Positions 40,827-51,906 of a stretch of 64,000 nt of DNA are shown piece by piece. The stretch is from Lactobacillus johnsonii ATCC 33200. GTDB lineage: Bacteria; Bacillota; Bacilli; Lactobacillales; Lactobacillaceae. The notes under the pieces were generated by a model. It did not search any database. It saw nothing but the letters and a program-made list of their open reading frames with translations, and was not told where the DNA came from. Position 1 is the first letter of the stretch. Every line of letters starts with the position of its first letter. The position numbers and the translations under genes were made by a program. Location: contig NZ_GG670120.1 in NCBI RefSeq assembly GCF_000159355.1, forward strand, positions 189,645 to 253,644, in the 5' to 3' direction.

Positions 40827-40844
40827 AATTAGGAGGAATTTTTA

Positions 40845-41600
40845 ATGCGTACACCAATTATTGCTGGTAACTGGAAATTACACATGAACCCTGAACAAAC
40901 CATTGAATTTGTTAATGCAGTTAAGGGTAAGCTGCCAGATCCAAGTAAAGTTGAATCAGTTATTGCTGCACCTGCAGTTGATCTTTATGTTTTAAAGAAG
41001 ACTGCTGAAGGCTCAAACTTACATACTGGTGCAGAAAATGCATACTTTGAAGTTGAAGGTGCCTTTACTGGTGAAACTTCACCTAAAGTTTTGAATGAAA
41101 TGGGTATTGACTACTGTATTATTGGTCACTCAGAACGTCGCGGTTACTTCCACGAAACTGATGAAGACATTAACAAGAAAGCTAAGGCTTTATTTGCTAA
41201 TGGCGTAACTCCAATTATTTGCTGTGGTGAATCTCTTGAAACTCGTGAAGCTAACAAGCAAGATGAATGGGTAGTAGCTCAAATTAAAGCTGCTTTAGAT
41301 GGCTTAACTGCAGAGCAAGTTTCTAAACTTGTTATTGCTTACGAACCAATTTGGGCTATCGGTACTGGTAAGACTGCTTCTGCTGATCAAGCTGAAGAAA
41401 TGTGCAAGACTATTCGTGAAACTGTAAAAGACTTGTACAATGAAGAAACTGCTGAAAATGTTCGTATCCAATACGGTGGTTCAGTAAAACCAGCTAACGT
41501 AAAAGAATTAATGTCTAAGCCTGACATTGATGGTGGTTTAGTTGGTGGTGCTTCTCTTGATCCAGAATCATTCTTAGCATTAGTAAACTACCAAGATTAA
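40845..41600 (+). CDS. tpiA: triosephosphate isomerase
   Basis: Interconverts dihydroxyacetone phosphate and glyceraldehyde-3-phosphate. 251 residues; N-terminal GNWKLHMN (catalytic lysine), IIGHSERR (catalytic histidine), [10 protein letters not shown] (catalytic glutamate). AGGAGG site. Eighteen bases after pgk. Confidence 0.98.
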
Positions 41601-41616
41601 TTAACAATTTATTTAA

Positions 41617-42945
<1,329 letters not shown>

Positions 42946-42959
42946 TTAATAGTTGAAAT

Positions 42960-43003
42960 AAAAGAAAAAGGGACGTTGCTTTAGGTGACTCCCTTTTTCT
43001 TTT
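42960..43003 (+). terminator. terminator after eno
   Basis: Perfect 14-bp stem AAAAGAAAAAGGGA (42960-42973) with its complement at 42990-43003. Confidence 0.9.
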
Positions 43004-43068
43004 AGCATTCATTAGCTAAATATGGTAAAATCAGTACAGTAAGAAATTTAGGTAATGGAGGCAGCGCT

Positions 43069-43302
43069 TTGTATAATATCGTCATGACGCTACTCATCAT
43101 TGTTAGCTTTTTAATTATTATTGCTACGTTGATGCAGCCGCAAAAGCAACAAGATGCCTTAAACGCATTGTCCGGCGGTGCAGTATTTAGCGGCCAGACA
43201 AAGAAGCGTGGATTTGAAGCATTAATGGAAAGGATTACCGCTGTATTATTGGTTCTCTTTTTTGCTCTTGCTTTGATCTTGGCAGTACTTTCATCCAAGT
43301 AA
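43069..43302 (+). CDS. secG: SecG preprotein translocase subunit
   Basis: Accessory subunit of the SecYEG channel. 77 residues with two membrane spans (about 4-22 and 55-74) and the family loop NALSGGAVFSGQTKKRG between them. The start is TTG at 43069, preceded by ATGGAGGCAG at good spacing; no ATG of proper context exists in frame. It heads the conserved secG-rnr-smpB cluster. Confidence 0.93.
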   Translation: MYNIVMTLLIIVSFLIIIATLMQPQKQQDALNALSGGAVFSGQTKKRGFEALMERITAVLLVLFFALALILAVLSSK

Positions 43303-43335
43303 AAAAAACCTTCCGGTCACAGGAGGGCTTTTTTA
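43303..43335 (+). terminator. weak terminator between secG and rnr
   Basis: AAAAACCTTCC pairs imperfectly with GGAGGGCTTTTT around 43304-43334, followed by T. The stem is short, so partial read-through into rnr is likely. Confidence 0.65.
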
Positions 43336-43385
43336 ATTTCTTTTAACTTAACTTATTTTATAAAGAAATTGAGGCAATTTATATA

Positions 43386-45728
43386 ATGACACAGAATGAA
43401 CGAGTTTTAGCTGATGTTTATGAAACATTTAGACATAATCCTCAAGAACAATATGACGTGGATCAACTTGAAGATGATCTTAGTCGTAGCCAAAGATTGA
43501 ATTTTCCTGATTTGGTTAAAGCTTTAACTTTTTTAGAGCATAGTAAAAAGATTGTAACTGATGGTCAGGGAAAGTACCAGTTGAATCAATTAAACACCGT
43601 TGCTGAAGGTACCTTTAAGGCAAATGATAAAGGATTTGGTTTTGTCAGATTTGATGATGAAAGCATGGAAGATGCCTTTATTGATAAACATAATACTAAA
43701 TTTGCTATTGATCGGGACCGCGTTAAAGTAAAAATTATTGCTGGTGCTAATCCATGGAATGGCAAAGGTCCAGAAGGTAAAATCGAAGAAATTACTGAAC
43801 GTGGTGTAGAAACTTTAGTTGGAGAATTTCATCCATACTCTGATGAAGTAGTAAAATCAAGTGGATTTTACGGTTATGTTGTTAGTGAAAATAGAAAATT
43901 AAAGAAATATAAAATTAATATCACTGATAATGGTGTTAAGCCACAAATAGGTGATATGGTGAAAATTTCTATTACTAAATATCCTGATGAAGATCAACCA
44001 GATGAAATGCAGGGTGTAGCACTTCTCACAATCGGTAATAAGAATGATCCTGGTGTTGATATCATGTCAATTGTTGTTGATAATGATATTCGGACTGATT
44101 GGCCTGAAGAAGCAATGGATCAAGCAAATAACATTCTTGATCATGTAACTGAAGAAGAAAAAAGTAAACGGGTTGATATTATCGATCAACCAGCTGTAAC
44201 AATTGACGGTGACGATTCTAAAGACTTTGATGATGCAGTCGTAGTTTGGAAACTCCCTAATGGTAACTATCACTTAGGAGTACATATAGCTGATGTATCT
44301 CATTATGTAAAAGAAGGCACACCGCTAGATAAAGAAGCTTTTGCTCGTGGTAACAGTACATATTTAGTTGATCGTGTTATCCCAATGCTTCCATTTAGAT
44401 TATCAAATGGTATTTGTTCTCTTAATGAAGGTGTAGAACGTTTAGTTCTATCATGTGATATGGAAATCACTCCAGAAGGTAAACGTGTTGGATATAGAAT
44501 TTATCCATCAGTTATGAAGTCACATGGACGTTTAACCTACAATAATGTTAATAAAGTTCTTGATCCAAATAATCATGAAAAGCTAGAGCAAAAGTACGCA
44601 GATGCAGCACCAATGCTTCATGAAATGGCCGATTTACATAATATTTTGTATAAAAAACGTCACCAACGTGGGGCTATTGATTTTGAAGAACCAGAAGCAA
44701 AAATTGTAGTTGATGATAAGGGTAAGCCAACAGATATTGTTCTTCATGAACGTGGAACTGCTGAAAAGATGATTGAATCCTTTATGTTGATGGCAAATGA
44801 AACTGTTGCCGAAGACTACTATAAGAAACATACACCTTTCCTTTATCGTGTACATGAAACTCCAGATCAAGAAAAAATGCAATCATTCTTTGAGTTTGTA
44901 AGTGCATTTGGACTAAACGTAAAGGCTGATCCAAGTGATGTAAAGTCAAAAGATTTGCAAAAGATTGTAGCTAAAACTGAGGGTACACCTGAAGAAGCTG
45001 TTGTTCAAATGATGATGCTTCGTAGCTTAAAGCAAGCACATTATTCTCCTGAAGCACTGGGTCACTTTGGTTTAGCAGCTAAGTACTATACTCACTTTAC
45101 TTCACCAATTCGTCGCTATTCTGATTTAATGGTCCACCGTATGATTCATGAATATGCAAATAAAAATATGGATCAAGACATTCAAAAACACTTTAAGGCT
45201 CAACTTCCAGATGTTGCTGAACAAACTTCAACACAAGAACGAAAATCAATTGATACTGAACGAAGTGTAAACGATCTTAAGATGACTGAGTTTATGGCTG
45301 ATAAAGTTGGTCAAACATTTGATGCAATAGTTTCTTCAGTAACAAGTTTTGGAATATTTATTCAATTACCAAATACTGTTGAAGGTTTAATTCATATTTC
45401 TAATTTAAACGATGACTACTATAATTTTGATGAAAAATCATTAACTTTAACTGGACGTAATTCACATAAGCAGTTTAAGATTGGGATGCCAATAAAAGTT
45501 AAGTTGATTAGAGCTGATGTGGAGCAACATCAATTAGACTTTGAAATTTATGATCCGAATGCACCAAAGCGTCCTCAAAGAAGTAATAATCATGGAAAAC
45601 GTAGCTTTGATAAAAGACGTAAAAATAATGTAAACAAGAGAAATAGCAATACTTCTCATGTAAACAATGGTCATAATTTCAAGATTCGTCATCGTAAAAC
45701 AACAGCTGTTAAGTCTAATAAAAAATAA
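43386..45728 (+). CDS. rnr: ribonuclease R
   Basis: Processive 3'-5' exoribonuclease able to degrade structured RNA; works with SmpB/tmRNA. 780 residues: N-terminal winged helix (about 1-65), two cold-shock domains, RNB catalytic domain with [12 protein letters not shown] near 277-288 and [14 protein letters not shown]1 domain near 640-725, and a basic Asn/Arg/Lys-rich tail. GAGG before the ATG. smpB follows 14 bases later. Confidence 0.97.
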   Translation: MTQNERVLADVYETFRHNPQEQYDVDQLEDDLSRSQRLNFPDLVKALTFLEHSKKIVTDGQGKYQLNQLNTVAEGTFKANDKGFGFVRFDDESMEDAFIDKHNTKFAIDRDRVKVKIIAGANPWNGKGPEGKIEEITERGVETLVGEFHPYSDEVVKSSGFYGYVVSENRKLKKYKINITDNGVKPQIGDMVKISITKYPDEDQPDEMQGVALLTIGNKNDPGVDIMSIVVDNDIRTDWPEEAMDQANNILDHVTEEEKSKRVDIIDQPAVTIDGDDSKDFDDAVVVWKLPNGNYHLGVHIADVSHYVKEGTPLDKEAFARGNSTYLVDRVIPMLPFRLSNGICSLNEGVERLVLSCDMEITPEGKRVGYRIYPSVMKSHGRLTYNNVNKVLDPNNHEKLEQKYADAAPMLHEMADLHNILYKKRHQRGAIDFEEPEAKIVVDDKGKPTDIVLHERGTAEKMIESFMLMANETVAEDYYKKHTPFLYRVHETPDQEKMQSFFEFVSAFGLNVKADPSDVKSKDLQKIVAKTEGTPEEAVVQMMMLRSLKQAHYSPEALGHFGLAAKYYTHFTSPIRRYSDLMVHRMIHEYANKNMDQDIQKHFKAQLPDVAEQTSTQERKSIDTERSVNDLKMTEFMADKVGQTFDAIVSSVTSFGIFIQLPNTVEGLIHISNLNDDYYNFDEKSLTLTGRNSHKQFKIGMPIKVKLIRADVEQHQLDFEIYDPNAPKRPQRSNNHGKRSFDKRRKNNVNKRNSNTSHVNNGHNFKIRHRKTTAVKSNKK

Positions 45729-45742
45729 TTAGGAAGAAAACG

Positions 45743-46198
45743 ATGAAACAAAAAGTAGATAATTTGATTGCTCAAAATAAAAAAGCAAGTCATGATTATT
45801 TTATTAAAGAAACTCTTGAAGCCGGAATTGCGTTAACTGGGACGGAGATTAAATCAATTCGTGCACGTAGAATTAATTTACGGGATGGATATGTTCAAAT
45901 TGTTAATGGATCTGCTTTTTTAGAAAATGTTCATATTAGTGAATATAAAGAAGGTAATCGCTATAATCATGATCCTTTACGATCACGGCGCTTGTTGCTT
46001 CATAAAAAAGAAATTGCTCGCTTAGCTGGAATTCAAGCTCAACAAGGAATGGCTATTATTCCTTTAAAAGTCTACTTAAAACATGGATTTGCTAAAGTTT
46101 TAATTGGTGTGGGACAAGGTAAGAAGCAATATGATAAACGTCAAACTATTAAAAAGCGTGATCAAGACCGTGAAATTCATCGTAAGTATGGGATTTAG
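45743..46198 (+). CDS. smpB: SmpB, tmRNA-binding protein
   Basis: Partner of tmRNA in trans-translation rescue of stalled ribosomes. 151 residues; beta-barrel with [20 protein letters not shown] near residues 29-48, and the basic C-terminal tail [20 protein letters not shown] that enters the mRNA channel. AGGAAG ribosome site. The tmRNA gene itself is not in the window. Confidence 0.97.
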   Translation: MKQKVDNLIAQNKKASHDYFIKETLEAGIALTGTEIKSIRARRINLRDGYVQIVNGSAFLENVHISEYKEGNRYNHDPLRSRRLLLHKKEIARLAGIQAQQGMAIIPLKVYLKHGFAKVLIGVGQGKKQYDKRQTIKKRDQDREIHRKYGI

Positions 46199-46210
46199 TA
46201 GGTGAATTAA

Positions 46211-46780
46211 ATGATTAGAAAGGCAAAATTAACTGATTTTCCTTTAGTTTATCCAATTTTAAAACAAATCTTTGACGAGATGGATATGGATACTATTAAA
46301 GCTCTTCCAGAGAGTCAGTTTTATGATTTAATGAAACATGGCTTTTATTCTCCTCATTATCGTTACTCACATAATCGAATGTGGGTAGAAACAGATGATT
46401 TAGATCGACCAATTGGTCTCATAGTAATGTATGGCTATGACGATCAAGATTTAATCGATATTTCATTAAAAAGTTCTTATCCGAAAGTTGGCTTGCCTCT
46501 GGATGCAGTTATTTTTTCAGATAAAGAGGCACTCCCGCATGAATGGTATTTAGATGCTATTGCTGTTTCTCCAAAACACTGGGGAAAAGGAATTGGACAG
46601 AAATTAATTAAAATCGCCCCTGAGATAGCACGACAAAATGGATATAAAAAGATAAGCTTGAATGTTGATCAAGATAATCCTAGAGCTGCTCGTTTGTACG
46701 ATTATGTGGGCTTTAAAACTACTTCTACCATGACGATTGGAGATCGGATGTATAACCATATGGTTAAAAAAGTTAATTAA
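46211..46780 (+). CDS. GNAT-family N-acetyltransferase
   Basis: 189 residues. Acetyl-CoA loop VSPKHWGKGIGQKLI near residues 117-131 and the C-terminal NVDQDNPRAARLYDYVGF motif are typical GNAT features. Substrate unknown. It starts 12 bases after smpB with a weak ribosome site (AGGTGA) and ends in a terminator, so it is the last gene of the secG-rnr-smpB transcript. Confidence 0.9.
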   Translation: MIRKAKLTDFPLVYPILKQIFDEMDMDTIKALPESQFYDLMKHGFYSPHYRYSHNRMWVETDDLDRPIGLIVMYGYDDQDLIDISLKSSYPKVGLPLDAVIFSDKEALPHEWYLDAIAVSPKHWGKGIGQKLIKIAPEIARQNGYKKISLNVDQDNPRAARLYDYVGFKTTSTMTIGDRMYNHMVKKVN

Positions 46781-46784
46781 AATA

Positions 46785-46824
46785 AAAGAGAATCAATCAT
46801 TAAAGAAAGATTGATTCTCTTTGT
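46785..46824 (+). terminator. terminator after acetyltransferase gene
   Basis: Perfect stem AAAGAGAATCAATC (46785-46798) with GATTGATTCTCTTT (46809-46822). Confidence 0.9.
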
Positions 46825-46876
46825 GTTATTAAATTTAAAGAAATATTTAAAAATAACACTAATTACATTATTGATA

Positions 46877-46948
46877 TTGCACACAACTTAAAAAACTGTT
46901 AAACTAATAAAACTATGTAAGATTGGAGAGTGATCATAGTTTTATTAG
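46877..46948 (+). promoter_or_regulatory. promoter and perfect inverted repeat of the TetR-like gene
   Basis: TTGCAC (46877-46882), 17 bases, TAAACT (46900-46905) with extended TGT. CTAATAAAACTATG (46904-46917) and its exact complement (46935-46948) flank 17 bases; the left arm covers the predicted start of transcription. The likely role is an autoregulatory operator, or a 5' hairpin in the RNA. Confidence 0.65.
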
Positions 46949-46966
46949 AAAGGAAATTAGAATGAA

Positions 46967-47536
46967 ATGCTGGATGAATTACAACGAGTTCAAATAGCTT
47001 TACATGATATGTTATCTCAACCAGACTTAAAGAAAATAAATATTTCTAAACTTTGTATTGAAGCCGGAATTAGTAGAAGAACTTTCTATTTACGATATGG
47101 AAAAATAAATAACTGTATTGAAGCTTGTATTTTGTTGGAGCTAAAAACAGAGTTACGTAAAAATGAAAAAAATAACTTAAGACAAATTCTTAATAGTTTA
47201 TGTAGCTATATTCAAAAACATAAACAATATTTCTATAATGCATATAATTTCAGTGAAGAAAACTGTATGTGTGAAAAGATGAGGGAACATTTTTTTCAAT
47301 ATATTCGCTCATATGTTTACAAGCGAGGAAGTTTTTCAGAGCTCATCCTTAAACAATTGACTAATATCCTCTATGATCGAATTTGTTTTTGGATTAGTCA
47401 TAGCTGCAATAAAAGTTATAGTTATTTATTGGAAGATTTAGCAATCATTATTGAATTAATTGATTTTCAAAAGCACGTTTGTTCTCATCAATATCAAGTG
47501 TTTAATTTCTCACATTATTATTTAAACTGTGATTAA
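46967..47536 (+). CDS. TetR/AcrR-like transcriptional regulator
   Basis: 189 residues. The N-terminal 55 residues form a TetR helix-turn-helix (KINISKLCIEAGISRRTFYLRYG); the C-terminal ligand domain is rich in Cys, Tyr and Phe and not recognisable further. Target and ligand unknown; the inverted repeat at its own promoter suggests autoregulation. The AGGA site is 12 bases from ATG 46967; a closer ATG at 46962 opens an 11-codon frame that overlaps the start. Convergent with the next gene, the stops overlapping by 4 bases. Confidence 0.82.
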   Translation: MLDELQRVQIALHDMLSQPDLKKINISKLCIEAGISRRTFYLRYGKINNCIEACILLELKTELRKNEKNNLRQILNSLCSYIQKHKQYFYNAYNFSEENCMCEKMREHFFQYIRSYVYKRGSFSELILKQLTNILYDRICFWISHSCNKSYSYLLEDLAIIIELIDFQKHVCSHQYQVFNFSHYYLNCD

Positions 47537-48048
47537 GAAAGTGCATTAATTTGATTTTGAAAATTAAAAGTTGGCAAAAATAGTGGTTTAGTATGCCACT
47601 GTGTAAAAAGCAAACTAATTAAAATAATAAAGGGGACGTCTTCAGGGCGTGAGATATCACAGCTCCAGGTAAGCCCCATGTCAGTGACTAGTGAAGAAAC
47701 GCTAGCCACTTTTTTAATACCTGAGTAAAATCCGTATCTTCCTTGTTTTAAACTTCCTTTGATCCAATAATTTAACCGAGTAATGTAGAATAAATTAGTA
47801 AAACGACTATTAAGTTTTTTTACTTTGATTAGAGAATGATTAACCACATCAACACTATAACTTGCTAAAAGATGGTTAGAGTCTAAATAAAGTCGACCAA
47901 TTTCATTATGGTTAATATCAGTTAAAATGATTGGTTGGTTAAATTCATTAAGATTGCCTTTTAAGATATAAACTATTTCACCCTGATCATTTTTTACTGG
48001 AATTTGACCACAAGTTTGACCATGTGTAAGTTGGACAGTATAACGCAT
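47533..48048 (-). CDS. LURP-one-like / tubby-fold protein of unknown function
   Basis: 171 residues. The pattern of short beta strands (VYILKGNL, PIILTDINHNEIGRL, FYITRLNYWIKGSL) resembles the LURP-one-related/scramblase beta barrel seen in many lactobacilli; this assignment is from pattern only. A hydrophobic stretch (VPFIILISLLF) near the C-terminus might pack against the membrane. Ends convergently with the TetR-like gene; upstream is a HAD phosphatase 29 bases away on the same strand, so they may share a transcript. Confidence 0.65.
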   Translation of the reverse strand: MRYTVQLTHGQTCGQIPVKNDQGEIVYILKGNLNEFNQPIILTDINHNEIGRLYLDSNHLLASYSVDVVNHSLIKVKKLNSRFTNLFYITRLNYWIKGSLKQGRYGFYSGIKKVASVSSLVTDMGLTWSCDISRPEDVPFIILISLLFTQWHTKPLFLPTFNFQNQINALS

Positions 48049-48077
48049 AATTTCATCTGCCTTTAGGAAAATTATGT

Positions 48078-48938
48078 TTATTTACAAAAATGACGAATTG
48101 CGTATGCAACTCCATTATCATTGTTACTTTTAGTAATAAAGTTAGCAATTTTCTTGATTTCAGGTGCAGCATTTTCCATTGCTACACCTACGCCAGCCAT
48201 GCGAATCATTGATTCATCATTAAGATTGTCGCCAATGGCCATTACTTCATTTGGTTGGTAGCCTTGCAAGCGAGCATAATCCATTAAAGCAATCCCTTTT
48301 TGAGCTTTAATATTGTTAATTTCGATATTAGTAGAAGAACTCGCAGTGACAATTAAATCACCCATTTTTCCGATTTCTTCACGAATATGTTTAAATACTT
48401 TAGGGCCATCAGGATGAAAAGCAACAAATTTCATGGCTTCAAAGTCTGGTTTTTCAAGCAAATCTTTAAAATCAGAAACATATTTAATTCTCATGATTTC
48501 ATCTGAGCCAGCAGCAAAAGAAACTGCCTTTTTAAAAGTTAATTTTTTGTTGAGATCAACTAATAGATCAGAAAAGTTAGCAATTCTGCGCAAACGAGAA
48601 TCTGAATAAACATTATCTGCAGCAACTATTTCAAAGTAAAAACCAGAATCTTTGAGTAATTTATTGATCTTAATGCTTTGGTCTTTAGGAATTGGTTCAT
48701 TTACAATTAGTTTGCCAGCAGTATTAAAGACCATGGCGCCATTCAAATTAATGAATCCGGTATGAAGTCCGGCTTTAGCAAGTATGCCCTGAGATTCGGA
48801 AGGCGCCCGACCTGTTGCAACTAAAAATTCAACGCCTTTTGCTTGTGCTTCTTTTATAGCAGCAATATTTTCAGATGAAATTTGCATTTGTTTATTTAAC
48901 AACGTGCCGTCCATGTCACTTGCAATAAGTTTAATCAT
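48078..48938 (-). CDS. HAD hydrolase, Cof subfamily (sugar-phosphatase-like)
   Basis: 286 residues. Motif I DMDGTL with nucleophile D8, motif II TGRAP, lysine motif, and motif [12 protein letters not shown] near residues 233-242 with the C2B cap typical of Cof/YidA phosphatases. These act on sugar phosphates and related metabolites; the substrate is not predictable. Strong GGAGGA site before ATG 48938. Divergent from ung. Confidence 0.9.
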
Positions 48939-49014
48939 TTTAAGTCCTCCAATCTTTTATCTATATGATATCATGAACTTGGATTTCTTAGAGAGACAAG
49001 AGGATAGAATAAGT

Positions 49015-49710
49015 ATGAAAAAATTAATTGGAAATGATTGGGATGAAGTTTTAGCACCAGCTTTTGAAAGTGAAAAGTATCAAGAATTACGTGATTTTTT
49101 AAAGGAAGAATATCAAACGAAACAGATATTTCCCGATATGTATCATATTTTTACTGCTTTTAAATTAACAAGTTTTGCAGATACGAAAGTTGTAATTTTA
49201 GGACAAGATCCATATCATAATCCAGGTCAAGCTACTGGGATGAGCTTTAGTGTTAATCCAGGAGTTCCATTGCCTCCATCTTTAAAAAATATTTATAAAG
49301 AACTATATGATGATGTGGGTGCAGTCCCAGTAAATCATGGCTACCTCAAAAAATGGGCAGATCAAGGGGTATTACTTTTAAATGCAGTTTTGACTGTACC
49401 ATATGGAAATGCTAATGGGCACCGAGGTAAAGGATGGGAACTAATTACGGACACAGCTATTAAGGCGCTAAGTGACCGAGGAAAAGTTGTCTTCATTTTG
49501 TGGGGAAAATTTGCACAAAATAAAATTCCTTTAATTGATGAGGGAAAGAATGTAATTATCAAATCTCCTCACCCTAGTCCTTTTTCAGCAGATCGTGGCT
49601 TTTTCGGTTCACGTCCGTTTTCTAGATGTAATGATGCTTTGATTAAATTTGGTGAAAGTCCAATTGATTGGCAATTACCACAAGAAGTAAACCCAGCAGA
49701 TATGGCATAG
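49015..49710 (+). CDS. ung: uracil-DNA glycosylase
   Basis: Removes uracil from DNA. Family 1 signature [18 protein letters not shown] near residues 62-79 with the catalytic Asp, and the [11 protein letters not shown] loop near 186-196. 231 residues from ATG 49015 ([13 protein letters not shown]) after GAGG; the frame is open back to 48904, but that part overlaps the divergent HAD gene and looks non-coding. Confidence 0.96.
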
Positions 49711-49718
49711 TTTTTGTT

Positions 49719-49746
49719 TTGAGAAAAAGCTTTGAAATTGTAAAAT
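49719..49746 (+). promoter_or_regulatory. possible pta promoter
   Basis: TTGAGA (49719-49724), 16 bases, TAAAAT (49741-49746), 38 bases before the pta start. Confidence 0.5.
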
Positions 49747-49783
49747 ATTATCTATAAATAAAAAAAGAAAGGCTTAATTTGTT

Positions 49784-50761
49784 ATGAAAGTATTTGACTC
49801 ACTTAAGAAAAAGGCAGAAGAATCAAAGAAAGTAATTGTTTTTCCGGAAGGAAACGATGACAGAATAATAAAAGCTGCTGTTCGTCTCGAAAAAGAAGGT
49901 ATTGTTAAACCACTTTTACTGGGAAAGCCTGATGAGGTAATAAAGACTGCTCAAAGCTTGAATGTTGATCTAGGCTCAATTGAAATTATTAATCCAGCAG
50001 TTTATCCAGATTTTGAAAAAATGTGTCAAGACTTTGTTGAGCTAAGAAAGGGAAAGAATACTTTAGCCGAAGCAAAGGAAATTTTACAAGATGTTTCTTA
50101 CTTTGGCACAATGTTAGTATATGAAGGAAAAGCCGACGGGATGGTTTCAGGAGCTACTCATTCTACTGCTAATACTGTGCGTCCAGCTCTTCAAATTATT
50201 AAGACTAAAAAAGGTATGAGCCGTGTTTCAGGAGCTATGATCATGGAACGCGAAGATGAAAAGTATATTTTTGCTGATTGTGCTATTAATATTGATCCAG
50301 ATAGTGAAACTCTAGCTGAAATTGCTTATCAATCAAGTAAAACCGCTGAAATGATTGGCCTTGAGCCTAAAATTGCAATGCTTAGCTTTTCAACTAAGGG
50401 ATCAGCAAAGGGCCCAATGGTAACTAAGGTGCAAGAAGCGGCTGAGTTAGTACACCAAAAATATCCAGACTTAATTTGTGATGGAGAATTACAATTTGAT
50501 GCCGCAATTGTTCCTCGGGTTGGAGAAGCAAAAGCCCCAGGTTCTGCAGTTGCCGGACATGCAAATGTGTTTATTTTCCCAGAACTACAATCTGGTAATA
50601 TTTCTTATAAAGTGGCAGAACGTTTAGGTGGATTCAGCGCAATTGGTCCTGTATTGCAAGGTCTTGCTGCTCCAATTAACGATTTGTCACGTGGATGCAA
50701 GACGGAAGATGTGTATTTATTAGCTATTTTAACTGCTGCTCAAGCTAATATGGAGAAATAA
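49784..50761 (+). CDS. pta: phosphate acetyltransferase
   Basis: Interconverts acetyl-CoA and acetyl-phosphate. 325 residues; PTA/PTB fold with EGNDDRI near 22-28, SGATHSTANTVRPALQ and GFSAIGPVLQGL near the C-terminus. No N-terminal DRTGG domain, as in Firmicutes. AAAGG site. In homofermentative lactobacilli it supplies acetyl-CoA or balances acetyl-phosphate. One base separates it from tsaE. Confidence 0.95.
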   Translation: MKVFDSLKKKAEESKKVIVFPEGNDDRIIKAAVRLEKEGIVKPLLLGKPDEVIKTAQSLNVDLGSIEIINPAVYPDFEKMCQDFVELRKGKNTLAEAKEILQDVSYFGTMLVYEGKADGMVSGATHSTANTVRPALQIIKTKKGMSRVSGAMIMEREDEKYIFADCAINIDPDSETLAEIAYQSSKTAEMIGLEPKIAMLSFSTKGSAKGPMVTKVQEAAELVHQKYPDLICDGELQFDAAIVPRVGEAKAPGSAVAGHANVFIFPELQSGNISYKVAERLGGFSAIGPVLQGLAAPINDLSRGCKTEDVYLLAILTAAQANMEK

Positions 50762-50762
50762 A

Positions 50763-51239
50763 ATGAACTCATTAGAAATAAATTCTGATGAACAGATGCA
50801 AAAGTTAGGCAACGCAATTGGTAAAAGTAGTAAGGGTCATGATTTATTGCTCTTATCTGGTGATTTGGGTGCCGGAAAAACTACATTAACTAAAGGAATT
50901 GCAAGAGCTTTAGGAATTAAACGTCCTGTTAAAAGTCCCACTTTTACAATTGTTAGAGAATATCGGGAAGGTAAGAGACCACTTTTCCACATGGATATGT
51001 ACCGGCTAGAAGATGGAGACTTATCAAGTATTGATATGCCTGGATATCTAGCTGAAGATGGGTTGGTCGTAATCGAATGGCCGCAATTTATTATTGAAGA
51101 CCTACCTAACGATTATCTTGAATTATCGATTAAGCGTGTAGATGATTCATGGGATTCTACCAAGCGAATAGTTGAATTTAAAGCTGTCGGAGAAAGAAAC
51201 AAGCTTTGGTTGTCAGAAATAAAAAAATATTTTGAATAA
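50763..51239 (+). CDS. tsaE: TsaE, tRNA threonylcarbamoyladenosine biosynthesis ATPase
   Basis: P-loop ATPase that drives the TsaB-TsaD complex making t6A37 in ANN-decoding tRNAs. Walker A GDLGAGKTT at residues 33-41; IVREYREG and the VVIEWP motif near 101-106 are typical. 158 residues, normal. Follows pta directly, as in many lactobacilli, and is closed by a strong hairpin. Confidence 0.95.
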   Translation: MNSLEINSDEQMQKLGNAIGKSSKGHDLLLLSGDLGAGKTTLTKGIARALGIKRPVKSPTFTIVREYREGKRPLFHMDMYRLEDGDLSSIDMPGYLAEDGLVVIEWPQFIIEDLPNDYLELSIKRVDDSWDSTKRIVEFKAVGERNKLWLSEIKKYFE

Positions 51240-51240
51240 T

Positions 51241-51279
51241 AAAAAATGGTTAAGCTTAGATAGGCTTAACCATTTTTTT
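51241..51279. terminator. bidirectional terminator between tsaE and the exonuclease
   Basis: AATGGTTAAGC (51245-51255) pairs with GCTTAACCATT (51264-51274), with A and T runs outside. The right arm lies inside the last codons of the convergent gene. Confidence 0.88.
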
Positions 51280-51789
51280 GATTGGATCATCTCCAACACG
51301 TTTATTTTCCTCAATTAAAATACCTGCACAAGCTTCGCTATCGCTTAAAGCATTATGGTGGTGCCATAAATTGATATTTAAAGCTTCTGAGACTGTATCT
51401 AGTTTATGATTAGGAAGATAGGGTTCAAAGGCTTTACTAGTTGCTAAAGTATCAATTGCAAAGTAATGGGGTGCCGGAATATTATAGCGAGCCAGCGATT
51501 TCTCCATTACGCGGCAATCAAATCGAGCGTTATGGGCAGCTACTAACATTCCTGGTTGATATAATTTTTTTATTTTTGGCCAGACTTCAGCCATTGTTGG
51601 AGCATTTTTTATGTCTTCAGCTGTAATGCCATGAATTCTTATATTTCTTCCATCAAAAGGCATTTGTGGATTGATAACTGTATAAAAACGATCCACAATT
51701 TCATTATTTCTAACCATAACTAAAGCAAGAGAACAGGCACTTTCCGGATGACTGTTTGCCGTTTCAAAATCCATTGCAGTAAAGTTCAT
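51256..51789 (-). CDS. DnaQ-like 3'-5' exonuclease
   Basis: 177 residues, DEDDh exonuclease fold. Exo I DFETAN (D7, E9), Exo II HNARFDC near residues 83-89, Exo III HHNALSDSEA with the catalytic His. It resembles the proofreading epsilon-type domain but is free-standing; in Firmicutes replication proofreading is in PolC, so this is likely a repair or nucleotide-processing enzyme. Its terminator hairpin overlaps its own 3' end. Confidence 0.88.
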   Translation of the reverse strand: MNFTAMDFETANSHPESACSLALVMVRNNEIVDRFYTVINPQMPFDGRNIRIHGITAEDIKNAPTMAEVWPKIKKLYQPGMLVAAHNARFDCRVMEKSLARYNIPAPHYFAIDTLATSKAFEPYLPNHKLDTVSEALNINLWHHHNALSDSEACAGILIEENKRVGDDPIKKMVKPI

Positions 51790-51906
51790 TTTTATCCTCT
51801 AAATAAAACATTATTTTTCTTTTTAGTATAACACTTAAGGTAGAAAACTATCCATTTAATGCGGTATGATTAAAGAGATGATTATTTAAGGAAAAGAGAG
51901 ATAAAA

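Noticed and set aside
43002-43298. 98-residue minus-strand open frame opposite secG
   Set aside because: It is the mirror of secG; no start context, and secG is a clear conserved gene.
48904-49014. Upstream extension of ung
   Set aside because: Overlaps the start of the divergent HAD gene and its promoter; residues do not resemble Ung.
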